Assembly (NCBI GenBank): GCA_041395865.1 | Contig: JAWKZQ010000001.1 | Span: forward strand, 372,001 to 436,000 | Length of the DNA stretch: 64,000 nt | Direction of reading: 5' to 3' | Source: IMCC2047 sp041395865 | GTDB lineage: Bacteria; Pseudomonadota; Gammaproteobacteria; Pseudomonadales; IMCC2047 | Shown here: positions 35,790 to 44,710 of the stretch, piece after piece | How positions within the stretch are numbered: the first letter of the stretch is position 1 | Layout of the letters: every line of letters starts with the position of its first letter | Program-made: the position numbers and the translations under genes | Notes under the pieces: generated by a model | What the model was told of the DNA's origin: nothing | The model's database searches: none | Seen by the model: only the letters and a program-made list of their open reading frames with translations

Positions 35790-38555
35790 ATGAGCAGGTT
35801 TTCTTTCCATGGGCTGAGTGTAAGACGTCGTTTATTTGTAATGACGGTCTTGCCCCTGTTCATTATTACTGCCCTGTTGACGACCTATATGGTTGTGACA
35901 CGGCAGTCGGACCGGGAAGAAGTGCTTGCTGACCGCGGTAACAGTATGGTCCGTTACCTGGCGGGTGCTGCCGAGTTTGGCCTGTTTGCCGGTGACAATG
36001 CGGGACTTCGGCGATTAGCGGCAACTATGCTGCAACAGGAAGATGTCAGGGTCGTCAGTTTTTTTGATTCGCAGGGCAAATTATTGCTAAGCACCGGGGA
36101 CCCCAAAATCTGGGGGCGGCTGTTCGAATCAGCACCTGAAGCGTTGCTGTTGGAAGAGGATTTCAACTGGATTTTCCAGTTGCCTGTTTACTATTCGACG
36201 CTGGAGGTTGACGAGTTCGAAGTGGCCGAGCAGTCCGTCAGTCAGGCACCGCTTTTAGGGTGGGTACAACTGGTTATGGATGAGCGCAGAATGCGTACCG
36301 AGCAACAGGCCATTCTTGTTACCAGCCTGCTGCTTGGCAGCGTGGGGTTCCTGGGGTTGTTCCTGCTGGCGGGTTATGTGGCGCGTGGTATCTCGCGCCC
36401 TATCAGCACGTTGACGCATACCGTAAAACAGCTTGAGGCCGGTGAGTTATCCTCTCGTGCCCTGGTGGAGGCGGGGGGAGAGCTGGGAGAGCTGGCGCAG
36501 GGTATTAATAGTTTGGCTGAATCGGTGGAGATATCCAGCGAGGATCTTAATGCCCGCGTTGCCGATGCGACCAAACGGCTGACCGGCACGCTGGAAACGC
36601 TTGAACATCGTAATGAGCAGCTGGAAGAGGCGCGTCAGGAGCTCATCAAGGCCAGTGCCGCAAAGGGTGAGTTCCTGGCGCGGATGAGCCATGAGCTGCG
36701 CACTCCGCTGACGGCTGTTTCTGGCTATGCAAAACTGTTACAGACCATGACTCATAACGAAAGCCAGGAAGAGTATTTAAAAAGTATTACCAGTGCCTCG
36801 GCTATCTTGCTGTCGACCATCGATGACATTCTCGACTTTACGCGGCTGGAGGCGGGGGTTGTTGCCCTGGAGGAAATTCCCTTCCACTTGGAAGAGGCGC
36901 TGGAGGATGTGTTGGCAATGCATGCGTTGACGGCGCACCAGAAACAGCTGGAGTTGGTTTTATTGGTCGCGCCTGACGTGCCTGCTTATGTGATTGGAGA
37001 TCCGCTGCGACTGCGGCAGGTGGTTACCAACCTGATTAGTAACGCCGTGAAATTCACCGATAGTGGCCAAGTGGTTCTTTCGGCTAATTTGCTCCAGCTG
37101 GGAGCGGAGCGAGTTGTTCTCAAGTTTGACGTCAAGGATTCAGGGGTCGGAATCAGTGCCGAACACCAGGCTCAACTGTTTGATGCCTTTAGCCAGGCTG
37201 ATTCGACCATCAGGCGTCGTTTTGGTGGCACCGGCCTTGGTCTGGCAATTGCCAAGGAGCTCACCCGCTTGATGGAAGGGGATATCCGGATATCCAGCCG
37301 TCTGGGTGAAGGAACGCAGGTTGATTTCACGATACGTTGTGGTATTGCTCAATCGCCACCAGAGCAACAGACAAGAGCGGAAGCCGATGCAGGCATGCGG
37401 GCCAGCCGGCTGTTTATTTACGATAGAAACCCCTGGGTGAGACGATCTTTGCGCAGTGTGGCGATGATGGCATCTGACAGTATTTCCGTGTCGGCAGGCC
37501 AGCAACAACTGATATTGAACATCGAGGCGTCTGGCTCGGAAAAGGATGTGGTGTTGGCTGGATTGTCCGCTGAAGAGCTGGAGCCTGCCCGTCTCGAAGG
37601 GTTCCTGTCTAAGTTGCGTGAGAGCTTTAAAGGAACGGCCGTTTTGCTTGCCGGTATCGATATTGCTGAAGTTAATGAACTGGAGGACGAGTGCGCGCGA
37701 TTTGGCCCGCTCTATGTGCGCAGTAAGCCCATACGCAAAGACAAGCTGTTAAATGTGCTGCAGTTGGCCCAGTCATTTAAAGAGGGGCGGCTGCAACGCT
37801 TGGAGGCGCCTTTTCAGCTGGATAAATTGCCTGGCTCTGACCGTTTGAATGGGGTCCGTGTGCTGGTTGCGGAGGATAACGAGTTTAACCGTAACTTGAT
37901 TTGTGCCGTGGTCGAGGCGGAAGGCGGTGAGGCGATTCCTGCAGTGGACGGAGTCCAGGCTTTGAGAGAGCTTCATGCTCAGTCTATTGATCTGGTGTTG
38001 ATGGATCTGAATATGCCCCGTTTGGATGGGCGGCTGGCACTGCAGGAGTTGAGATTGAGTGACGGGGTGGTGGCCCGATTGCCGGTGATAGCCCTGACGG
38101 CAGAGGTTTTGGATGGCGATGATCAGGAGCTGTTGGGCATGGGCTTTAACAGGATTCTCTTTAAGCCGTTGGATGAGGAGTTCCTGATAAACACCATTGT
38201 TGAATTATTGGACCGGGCTGATAAGCCAAAAGAGAAGGGGCGCGGTTCTGGCCAGTCTTTTTTGAGTGCTCTGCCGAAGGGTGTCTTGGCTGAGGAGATT
38301 CAGCGGCAACTGAACCTGTTGCGAGCTGCCCAGCGTGATAATGACTTACAGCAGTTGCGTAATCAGGCGCATCAATTGCGCAGCGTGCTTTATGGGATGA
38401 GTGAGTCAGATACAGTGGTTGCCTGCGTGAGAGCGCTGGAACAGGCCTGTGACAGGTCGCAGGGCTCTGATGAGGTAAAGGAAACCTTTTGCAGGTTGGA
38501 AGAGAAGTTGAGCCAGTCCCTTGGCGTTGGGAAACCCGGACAGTCAAGGGACTGA
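35790..38555 (+). CDS. Hybrid histidine kinase with REC and HPT
   Basis: A 921-residue membrane kinase. TM1 lies at about 14-35, followed by a periplasmic sensor of about 130 residues, TM2 at about 175-200 and HAMP (RPISTLTHTV). HisKA carries phospho-His301 (MSHELRTPLTAVSG) and the HATPase shows GTGLGLAIAKEL. A degenerate receiver (about 535-670) lacks a recognisable acceptor Asp; an intact receiver (about 690-805) has LMDLNMPRLDG and LFKPLDEE. A C-terminal HPT-like helix bundle has NQAHQLRSVLYGM. It starts 20 bases after the receptor gene. It most likely signals to the LuxR-type regulator at the head of the group. There is no GGDEF or EAL here, unlike the kinase at 11.6 kb. Confidence 0.93.
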   Translation: MSRFSFHGLSVRRRLFVMTVLPLFIITALLTTYMVVTRQSDREEVLADRGNSMVRYLAGAAEFGLFAGDNAGLRRLAATMLQQEDVRVVSFFDSQGKLLLSTGDPKIWGRLFESAPEALLLEEDFNWIFQLPVYYSTLEVDEFEVAEQSVSQAPLLGWVQLVMDERRMRTEQQAILVTSLLLGSVGFLGLFLLAGYVARGISRPISTLTHTVKQLEAGELSSRALVEAGGELGELAQGINSLAESVEISSEDLNARVADATKRLTGTLETLEHRNEQLEEARQELIKASAAKGEFLARMSHELRTPLTAVSGYAKLLQTMTHNESQEEYLKSITSASAILLSTIDDILDFTRLEAGVVALEEIPFHLEEALEDVLAMHALTAHQKQLELVLLVAPDVPAYVIGDPLRLRQVVTNLISNAVKFTDSGQVVLSANLLQLGAERVVLKFDVKDSGVGISAEHQAQLFDAFSQADSTIRRRFGGTGLGLAIAKELTRLMEGDIRISSRLGEGTQVDFTIRCGIAQSPPEQQTRAEADAGMRASRLFIYDRNPWVRRSLRSVAMMASDSISVSAGQQQLILNIEASGSEKDVVLAGLSAEELEPARLEGFLSKLRESFKGTAVLLAGIDIAEVNELEDECARFGPLYVRSKPIRKDKLLNVLQLAQSFKEGRLQRLEAPFQLDKLPGSDRLNGVRVLVAEDNEFNRNLICAVVEAEGGEAIPAVDGVQALRELHAQSIDLVLMDLNMPRLDGRLALQELRLSDGVVARLPVIALTAEVLDGDDQELLGMGFNRILFKPLDEEFLINTIVELLDRADKPKEKGRGSGQSFLSALPKGVLAEEIQRQLNLLRAAQRDNDLQQLRNQAHQLRSVLYGMSESDTVVACVRALEQACDRSQGSDEVKETFCRLEEKLSQSLGVGKPGQSRD

Positions 38556-38561
38556 GCTCAG

Positions 38562-38614
38562 GTAAGGGAAGTCCGCGTCCCTGCGAATGGGCATCCATGC
38601 CCGAAATCCCTTAC
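38562..38614 (+). repeat. Nested hairpin downstream of the hybrid kinase
   Basis: GTAAGGGA (38562-38569) pairs perfectly with TCCCTTAC (38607-38614), enclosing a second perfect palindrome GGGCAT/ATGCCC (38589-38602). No T tail follows. It could be a REP-like intergenic palindrome or a structured 3' end; only one copy was seen in this window. Confidence 0.45.
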
Positions 38615-38879
38615 TCATAAGTCTATAGCAGAAGAAGATTTGGTAAATAAGGCATTCGCACTAATGCTTTCGTATTAGGTGTTTTCAGTAGGCGGCTGTG
38701 CCGTGTTCAGTATGGGCGTCGTATTGCCGATTCAAAGCGAAGCCCGTGGATATATTGGGTGGGCAAACTTTGCTGGGGGAATGTTTTGTACCCATTGCAT
38801 CGTCGGGTAACTTTTTGCAATACGCAGTGATGTAAAAAGGCCGCGTCTGGCAATGACTCTGGAGGGTGGTTGATTGGTA
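38615..38879. other. Non-coding stretch with no recognised element
   Basis: These 265 bases lie between the nested hairpin and the tRNA gene. I see no convincing gene, repeat or integrase remnant in them. They would include the sequence just downstream of the tRNA 3' end. Confidence 0.5.
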
Positions 38880-38956
38880 TGGCGCGCCCGACAGGATTCG
38901 AACCTGTGACCAATGGCTTCGGAAGCCACTACTCTATCCAGCTGAGCTACGGGCGC
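38880..38956 (-). tRNA. tRNA-Arg (anticodon CCG)
   Basis: On the minus strand a 77-base cloverleaf is visible. The acceptor stem is GCGCCCG/CGGGCGC with discriminator G and an encoded CCA. The D-arm is AGCTCAGCTGGATAGAG, the anticodon loop is TTCCGAA (CCG, reads CGG), and the T-arm is CAGGTTCGAATCCTG. Its 3' end faces the accessory region to the left, but no integrase gene or duplicated tRNA end was found. Confidence 0.97.
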
Positions 38957-39171
38957 ACTTGAGAGAAGAGGCTGACATGATACGCATAGCACGGTGGTTA
39001 GTCTACGCTCTTGGAGGCTGATTTCGCGATGCAAGCGGGGTTGATAATTGATTTGTGTCGGCATTTTGGTTTTGATGCCGAAATTTTCCTGTTTTAAAAA
39101 TGTATTGCCGGTATAATCGGCGATAAATTTTTTCTCGCATTTTTGTTACAACTAGAAATGAGGTAGTTGCA

Positions 39172-39621
39172 GTGACTTCCGGCAATAAAAAATCTTTATT
39201 CAAATCCCTGACCCTGGCTTTTTCACTCGTTGTTGGCTTGCTGGCGAACAGTGCTATTGCTGCCGAAAGCAGCATTGAGGATGAAATTCGTGAACGCATT
39301 AAGCCTGTTGGCGAAGTGTGTGTGGCCGGTGAAGACTGTGGCGACATTGCTGCGTCTGCGGCAGCGGCGCCTTCAGGCCCTCGTTCTGGTGAAGATATCT
39401 ACAGCTCAACCTGTTTCGGTTGTCATGGCACCGGCGCTGCAGGTGCACCCAAAGTGGGTGATGCCGCTGCTTGGTCTGCGCGTATTGGCAAAGGTGTCGA
39501 TACCCTGGTCAATCATGCGATCAATGGTTTTAATGCCATGCCGCCTCGTGGTACCTGTAGCGGCTGTTCCGATGAGGAAATTGCGGCTACTGTTAAATAC
39601 ATGGTAAACAACAGTAAATAA
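39172..39621 (+). CDS. Cytochrome c5 family protein
   Basis: A small monohaem electron carrier of 149 residues. It has an export signal (SLTLAFSLVVGLLANSAIA), a Cys pair in GEVCVAGEDC, the haem motif C81-F-G-C-H85, and the NAMPPRGTCSGCSDEEI segment with the axial Met and the second Cys pair typical of cytochrome c5. It begins with GTG 39172 after GAGGTAG. A 7-base stem (39636-39656) lies after the stop without a strong T tail. It stands alone, divergent from the tRNA. Confidence 0.9.
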   Translation: MTSGNKKSLFKSLTLAFSLVVGLLANSAIAAESSIEDEIRERIKPVGEVCVAGEDCGDIAASAAAAPSGPRSGEDIYSSTCFGCHGTGAAGAPKVGDAAAWSARIGKGVDTLVNHAINGFNAMPPRGTCSGCSDEEIAATVKYMVNNSK

Positions 39622-39755
39622 CTGTCTTTGAATTGCGCCCGGTCATGTGCCGGGCGTGATGTTGCGTGTTATGCTTTCAGTCGGCAGCCTGATATGCAAG
39701 CGAGTACACAGGCCATTTTGATAGACGTTGTAGGATAATCTACTGAGCAGGTCGA

Positions 39756-41504
39756 ATGGTTCTATTTGAAAACAGTCTGCAGGGTGAACGGGTTCGCATC
39801 CTTCTGGTGGACGACCAGCATACCGAAGAGCTGTTTCTTAATAACCTGTTGCACCAGATCGACGGGCTGGATTATGAGCTCACCTGGTGCCGGACTACCG
39901 CCAAGGCACTTCGCGCACTGGCAAACGAAGCGTCCTTCGACGTTATTATTACCGAATACTGGTTGACCGACCATGGCGATGCTGACTTCATTAGCGACGC
40001 CAAAACCCTGAGTCCCTCATCTCAAATTATTGTCGTTAGCTCTGAAATGGACAGTACACTGGGAACTTCCCTTGTAAAGTCCGGCGCGACAGACTACCTG
40101 GTGAAAGGCTCCCTGGATGCCTTTATGCTTGAGCGCTCATTGCGCTATGTGCTGAGCCTTAAGGACGCACACGCCAAGCTGGGTTACCGTGATCATTACG
40201 ATGCCTTGACCGGACTGGTCAACCGGACGCTTTTCCATGACCGCCTGTTGCATGCCATTCAGCGGGCAGAACGCTCGCGTCATAAAGTGGTTCTCTTGAC
40301 CATTAACCTCGATAAGTTCAAAAGCATCAATGCTTCCTATGGACGAGAAGCCGGAGATGCAGCAATTTGCACAGCTGCCGAGCGTTTGAAGGCCTGCGTA
40401 AGAAAAAGTGATACGCTGGCCCGGAATAATGGTGATGAATTTGCCATTATCCTCGAGGGTGTAAATGAAGAGTCGGATGTCTTGCGAATGGTGCAACAGA
40501 TCACGGCCGAGCTGGGCAAGCCCTTTGCCATACCCGGCGAGCAGATTCACTTGGGGTGCAGTATCGGGGTGGCATTTTATCCCAAGGCCGGCCTCAACCC
40601 GGAGGCGTTGCTAAGGGCAGCCAATTTGGCGATGGCTCACGCCAAAACGGATCAGGGCTGCAGTTATTGTTTTTATACCGAGGAACTGAGCACGAAAGCG
40701 TCCAATCAACTGATGATGGAGGCTGAATTTCGCCGCGCCCTGCGGCGTAACGAATTCCGGTTGATGTTCCAGCCCCGGGTGAATATCGCTACCGGCGAAA
40801 TTGTTGGTATGGAGGGGCTGATTCGTTGGCAGCACCCCAGCCGGGGGCTCCTGTCGCCTGATGAATTTATTCCGCTGGCGGAAGAAACCGGCTTGGTCGT
40901 GACGATGGGCTATTGGGTCATTCACCAGGCTTGTTTGGCGCTCAAGTGCCTGCAGGAGCAGGGACACTTTGTTCGTATCGCTGTAAACCTGTCTTTCCGC
41001 CAGTTCCAGGATAAGAAGTTGCGGGAAACTGTTGCGAGAATCATTAAAAAAACCCAGGTAGACGCCAGTTACCTGGAGTTTGAACTCACCGAAACAGCCG
41101 TTATGTCCAATGAAGAGGAGACTCGGCGCTGTATGAACGAGCTCAGCAGGCTGGGGGTGCACTTTTCCCTGGATGACTTCGGTACGGGCTACTCGTCTTT
41201 TGCGCATATTCAGGGGTTGCCCATCACCTCCTTGAAAATTGATAAGAGTTTTGTGAAAAACTCAATCAACAAGGAAGGGGATGCGGTTATTGTGAAGGCA
41301 ATTATTAACCTTGCGCATAACCTGAACATGCATGTGATAGCTGAAGGCGTGGAAAGCTTTGAACAATTGGTGCTGTTGCGTGATTATGAGTGTGACCAAG
41401 TGCAGGGCCACTTTTACCATAAGGCACTTACCTTTGAAAATGTCTGCAACCGCCTGGCGCAACAGGTTGAACCGGGGCAGGCGCTGGCAGAAGCCATTCA
41501 TTAA
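39756..41504 (+). CDS. REC-GGDEF-EAL protein with altered receiver and GGDEF sites
   Basis: A 582-residue cytoplasmic c-di-GMP protein. The receiver (about 13-130) keeps LLVDD and the conserved Lys, but the acceptor position is Glu67 (IITEYWLTD). The GGDEF domain (about 155-310) has NGDEF in place of GGDEF and an RxxD site (RKSD). The EAL domain (about 325-570) reads EGL and keeps the metal and catalytic residues (IAVNL, ELTET, LDDFGTGYSS, LKIDKS, AEGVE, VQGH). Phosphodiesterase activity is likely; cyclase activity is doubtful. The Glu may mimic a phosphorylated state. Its end overlaps the convergent comM end by 4 bases. Confidence 0.92.
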   Translation: MVLFENSLQGERVRILLVDDQHTEELFLNNLLHQIDGLDYELTWCRTTAKALRALANEASFDVIITEYWLTDHGDADFISDAKTLSPSSQIIVVSSEMDSTLGTSLVKSGATDYLVKGSLDAFMLERSLRYVLSLKDAHAKLGYRDHYDALTGLVNRTLFHDRLLHAIQRAERSRHKVVLLTINLDKFKSINASYGREAGDAAICTAAERLKACVRKSDTLARNNGDEFAIILEGVNEESDVLRMVQQITAELGKPFAIPGEQIHLGCSIGVAFYPKAGLNPEALLRAANLAMAHAKTDQGCSYCFYTEELSTKASNQLMMEAEFRRALRRNEFRLMFQPRVNIATGEIVGMEGLIRWQHPSRGLLSPDEFIPLAEETGLVVTMGYWVIHQACLALKCLQEQGHFVRIAVNLSFRQFQDKKLRETVARIIKKTQVDASYLEFELTETAVMSNEEETRRCMNELSRLGVHFSLDDFGTGYSSFAHIQGLPITSLKIDKSFVKNSINKEGDAVIVKAIINLAHNLNMHVIAEGVESFEQLVLLRDYECDQVQGHFYHKALTFENVCNRLAQQVEPGQALAEAIH

Positions 41505-43006
41505 ATCTCGTTATTGTCGCGTAAACTCAGTGCTTCGAGCAGGTGTGGGGTGGTTATTTGCGCTTCTCCCGCCAGGTCGGCAATGGTTCTCGCCACCTTT
41601 AGTGTGCGGTGATAGGCCCGTGCGGACAAATTTAGTTTCTCGACCGCTTGTCCCATTAACGCCCGGTTCTCTTTGCTGAGTACGCAGTATTGTTCAACCT
41701 GCTGGGTGCTTAAATTGGCATTCAGCATTTTTTGACGGGCCAGTTGTATCGCCTGCGCCCTTTCCACCCTTGCCTTAATCATCCGGCTGCTTTCGCCGCA
41801 TTGGCGAGGCGATTCGATCACCTCCTTGGTGTTGGCGGGAACTTTAATCTGGATATCAATACGATCCAGCAGTGGGCCAGAAATTTTTTGCCGGTAGCGC
41901 CTGACCTGCTCGCTGTTGCAGCGGCAGGCAATCCGACCGTGCCCAAGATAGCCGCAGGGACAGGGGTTCATGGCGGCGATAAGTTGGAAACGGGCGGGAA
42001 AGCTTACCTGCTGGTTGGCGCGAGAAATATTAATGTATCCTGCTTCGAGGGGTTCGCGTAGAACCTCCAGTACCCGTCGGTCATATTCCGGCAGTTCATC
42101 AAGGAACAGAACACCGTGGTGGGCCAGCGAAATCTCACCGGGTTTGGGATTGCTGCCCCCACCAACCAGGGCAACCGCCGAGGCAGTATGGTGCGGTGCC
42201 CGGTAGGGTGGTTGTCGCCAGGTTTCCAGTTGGAACGGCTGATTGGCAATGGAGCGGATGGCCGCAACCTCCATGGCCTGCTGTTCCTGCAGGTCGGGCA
42301 ATATCGAGGGTAAACGTGATGCCAGCATGCTTTTACCGCTGCCTGGCGGGCCATAGAAAAGCAGGTTGTGATGACCCGCTGCAGCGATCTCCAGTGCACG
42401 TTTGGCCTGGTACTGCCCTTTGACTTCATTTAGGTCTCTTGTATTTGGCGGCTTTGGGGCGGTTGGCTGGTGGTTGCGATAAAAGGCCAGTTTTTGTTGC
42501 CCGCTCAAGTGTGCAGTGACTTCCAACAAGTGGTTGGCTGCGATAATGCTGGATTGCTGGGGCAAAGCTGCTTCGCTGGCGTTGGCCTGGGGGAGTACCA
42601 GGCTTCGTTGTTGCAGGCTGCATTGCAGGGATGCGGGAAGCGCGCCGGGGGTTGGGCGCAATTCTCCAGTTAACGCCAGTTCTCCCATAAACTCGTAGTT
42701 GGCTAAATCCTGTGTGGGAACCTGCCCGGAAGCGGCCAATAGACTCAGTGCGATGGCAAGATCGTAGCGCCCCCCTTCCTTTGGCAGATCGGCGGGAGCG
42801 AGATTAATGGTGATGCGCCGGGCGGGAAATTCAAACTGGGAGTTTATAATGGCGCTACGCACCCGCTCACGACTTTCTTTGACTGCCGCCTCCGGCAGTC
42901 CGACGATACTTAAACTCGGGAGACCGTTGGAAAGGTGCGCTTCAACAGTAACAAGCGGAGCGTCAATGCCCAGCTTGGCGCGGGCAAATACAATAGCAAG
43001 ACTCAT
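41501..43006 (-). CDS. comM: YifB/ComM-family AAA+ ATPase (Mg-chelatase-like)
   Basis: A 501-residue protein related to the hexameric helicase ComM, which extends branch migration during natural transformation. It has an N-terminal Lon-protease-like fold (to about 170), Walker A GPPGSGKSMLASRLP, Walker B GVLFLDELPEY, a Cys-rich CPCGYLGHGRIACRC segment and LLDRIDI. The C-terminal ATPase subdomain carries SARAYHRTLKVARTIADL. The start ATG 43006 is preceded by GGAAGGAACG. The gene lies near ubiK and glnK as in Pseudomonas. Confidence 0.95.
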   Translation of the reverse strand: MSLAIVFARAKLGIDAPLVTVEAHLSNGLPSLSIVGLPEAAVKESRERVRSAIINSQFEFPARRITINLAPADLPKEGGRYDLAIALSLLAASGQVPTQDLANYEFMGELALTGELRPTPGALPASLQCSLQQRSLVLPQANASEAALPQQSSIIAANHLLEVTAHLSGQQKLAFYRNHQPTAPKPPNTRDLNEVKGQYQAKRALEIAAAGHHNLLFYGPPGSGKSMLASRLPSILPDLQEQQAMEVAAIRSIANQPFQLETWRQPPYRAPHHTASAVALVGGGSNPKPGEISLAHHGVLFLDELPEYDRRVLEVLREPLEAGYINISRANQQVSFPARFQLIAAMNPCPCGYLGHGRIACRCNSEQVRRYRQKISGPLLDRIDIQIKVPANTKEVIESPRQCGESSRMIKARVERAQAIQLARQKMLNANLSTQQVEQYCVLSKENRALMGQAVEKLNLSARAYHRTLKVARTIADLAGEAQITTPHLLEALSLRDNNEI

Positions 43007-43086
43007 CGTTCCTTCCCTGGAGCATTTGAGTGAATTGGGCCTTTATCCTAAAGGCATTGCTATTTATTGTGCCAGTCTTTTTTGGG

Positions 43087-43203
43087 CTAATAGTTTTTAA
43101 CGAAAATCCAGGCGCAAACTAAGCAAACGGCACTGATGCCGCCAATGACTAAAACCGATAGCAGGTCGGCGCCCGGGTAACCCCAGAATTCGTTCATGAT
43201 CAT
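43087..43203 (-). CDS. 38-residue predicted membrane peptide
   Basis: A short frame reading MIMNEFWGYPGADLL, then a single hydrophobic helix (about 15-35, SVLVIGGISAVCLVCAWIFV) and the tail KNY. It is backed by a perfect Shine-Dalgarno (CAGGAG, 5 bases before the ATG) and follows the 98-residue gene by 22 bases in the same direction. The strong ribosome site and helix make it a credible gene. It may be a small partner of the permease at 43519-44586. I recognise no family. Confidence 0.65.
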   Translation of the reverse strand: MIMNEFWGYPGADLLSVLVIGGISAVCLVCAWIFVKNY

Positions 43204-43225
43204 GGTACTCCTGAAAATCTATAGG

Positions 43226-43522
43226 TTAGGGTGTCGAGGCGAGTAATCCGGTTTCCTGAAGCCGGGTCCGGCCAAAGTCGGTTAGCCGGAAACGGAATAA
43301 GACCTTGTCTATGCCGACCCTGGAACCGTCATCCAGTTTTTTGTCGGTGATCATGGTCAAACCTGCCGCGGATAATTCATCCAGGGCAACCCGGAAGGTG
43401 TTGACCCAGCGAGCCCCCTTCACGTTGTATTCGACGAGGGCTTTATCGATCAGCTCGTAGTCCCAGCATTCAGTTACCTTATTTAGCTCCACCAGCAGGA
43501 AGCCCTTTTGATGCAGTTTCAT
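43226..43522 (-). CDS. 98-residue protein of unknown function
   Basis: No family recognised. The protein is mostly helical and charged (ELNKVTECWDYELIDKALVEY, then DELSAAGLTMITDKKLDDG and FRFRLTDFGRTRLQETG), with the look of a small winged-helix or adaptor. I place the start at ATG 43522: it forms an ATGA overlap with the permease stop and lies 8 bases from AGGAG, whereas the ATG at 43528 is only 2 bases from it. Cotranscribed with the permease before it and the membrane peptide after it. Confidence 0.7.
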   Translation of the reverse strand: MKLHQKGFLLVELNKVTECWDYELIDKALVEYNVKGARWVNTFRVALDELSAAGLTMITDKKLDDGSRVGIDKVLFRFRLTDFGRTRLQETGLLASTP

Positions 43523-44586
43523 AGACATGGCTCCTCTTCACCCTGTTCGCGGAGGTGTGCAATGGATTCCGCGGGCTCGGTAAACATCACCAAGCTGCCG
43601 GCGGTGGCTAGCAGGAGGCCGACAAAGAAGTACCACTCGGGAAGTTCCAGTGTGAACATCAGGACAAAAAGAACGGCAAAAGCGGCGTGCAGGTTGCCGA
43701 TGGCTTCACCCCGGCTGACGCCAATCAGGCCAAAACTCTTATAGAAAGCAGTATAGGAGTAAGCGTGGCAGGCAGAGCCAAGCACAATCCACAGCATCGC
43801 CGTGCCGTTGCTCAGTGTATCCATGATCAGAGACAGCAGTGGCGCATCGCTGAACAGGGCGAAAAGCGGCAGGATAATGATGCCCCAGAACAGTGTCTCA
43901 AAGGTAAAACGGCACTGGATGCCGGAGTCGGGGTCGCTGACGTCCATTGCCCTGGCGGCGACCGCGCCCTCCGCGCCCCAGCCAATGGCGGCCATAATCG
44001 CGCCCAGGTAGCCTAACCAGACATTGGGGTTGTCCAGGTCCAGTTCACCTAACAGCTCGGGGCCAAAAATAACACCGCCGCCGATGATAATGATCACCAT
44101 GCCAAGTGCAGCCCGGGAGGTGATTTTTTCCTTGTACCAAAGACGGGCGATGATTGCGCCGACGACAGGGTAAAAAAGTGAGGTGATAGCGGCAAAGATC
44201 GGACCGATGAAGCCCATTGCCATATAGGAGCCGAAAATTGCCATCGGGCCTCCGCATAAGGAGGCGAGGGCATACCATTTGGATATTTTGCGGAAACGTA
44301 CGAAGGTCCTGGCGTAATCCTTGACCTTGCCCAGCATGGCATTCCAGATGAACAGGAAGAGCAGGACGCTCAGGGCGTGTATCCAAGTCATTACCGCCGT
44401 GGCGGCAAGTACGGTGGACTGGCTGTTGGTATCGATATCCGCATAGGGCTTTTCGAACCATAGGGCGGTTCCAGGTACGTACCAGGCTCCCCATAAAATG
44501 GCGACCCAGAGTGCCCAGAGAAACCCCCAGCGCTGGTTGCGAACGTAATGTTTGTGTAGTGCTGAATCGAGCGAAATGCCTGCCAT
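43519..44586 (-). CDS. DMT/EamA-type membrane transporter
   Basis: A 355-residue integral membrane protein with about ten hydrophobic segments in two EamA-like halves (WGFLWALWVAILWGAWYVPG first; ALASLCGGPMAIFGSYMAMG and LGMVIIIIGGGVIFGPEL in the middle; AVLFVLMFTLELPEWYFF near the end). Likely an exporter or importer of a small metabolite; substrate unknown. ATG 44586 (MAGISLDSAL) is chosen because the frame upstream of it is low-complexity and overlaps the ubiK end. The stop overlaps the next gene as ATGA. A cytoplasmic EEGEEEP tail is present. Confidence 0.82.
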   Translation of the reverse strand: MAGISLDSALHKHYVRNQRWGFLWALWVAILWGAWYVPGTALWFEKPYADIDTNSQSTVLAATAVMTWIHALSVLLFLFIWNAMLGKVKDYARTFVRFRKISKWYALASLCGGPMAIFGSYMAMGFIGPIFAAITSLFYPVVGAIIARLWYKEKITSRAALGMVIIIIGGGVIFGPELLGELDLDNPNVWLGYLGAIMAAIGWGAEGAVAARAMDVSDPDSGIQCRFTFETLFWGIIILPLFALFSDAPLLSLIMDTLSNGTAMLWIVLGSACHAYSYTAFYKSFGLIGVSRGEAIGNLHAAFAVLFVLMFTLELPEWYFFVGLLLATAGSLVMFTEPAESIAHLREQGEEEPCL

Positions 44587-44710
44587 TTTCTGTATCTGTT
44601 TGATTTTTAAAGTTTCTGAGAGTGAAGCGCAATAAGGTAAAGCGCAATACCTAAGTGGAGGTATTGCGGCGAGTAGGCTTTGGTTCAGCGGTATAACTGG
44701 AGCCGTTTTA

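Noticed and set aside
5400..38956. Genomic island integrated at tRNA-Arg
   Set aside because: The tRNA 3' end faces the accessory block, but no integrase, transposase or duplicated tRNA end was seen near 5.4 kb or elsewhere in the block.
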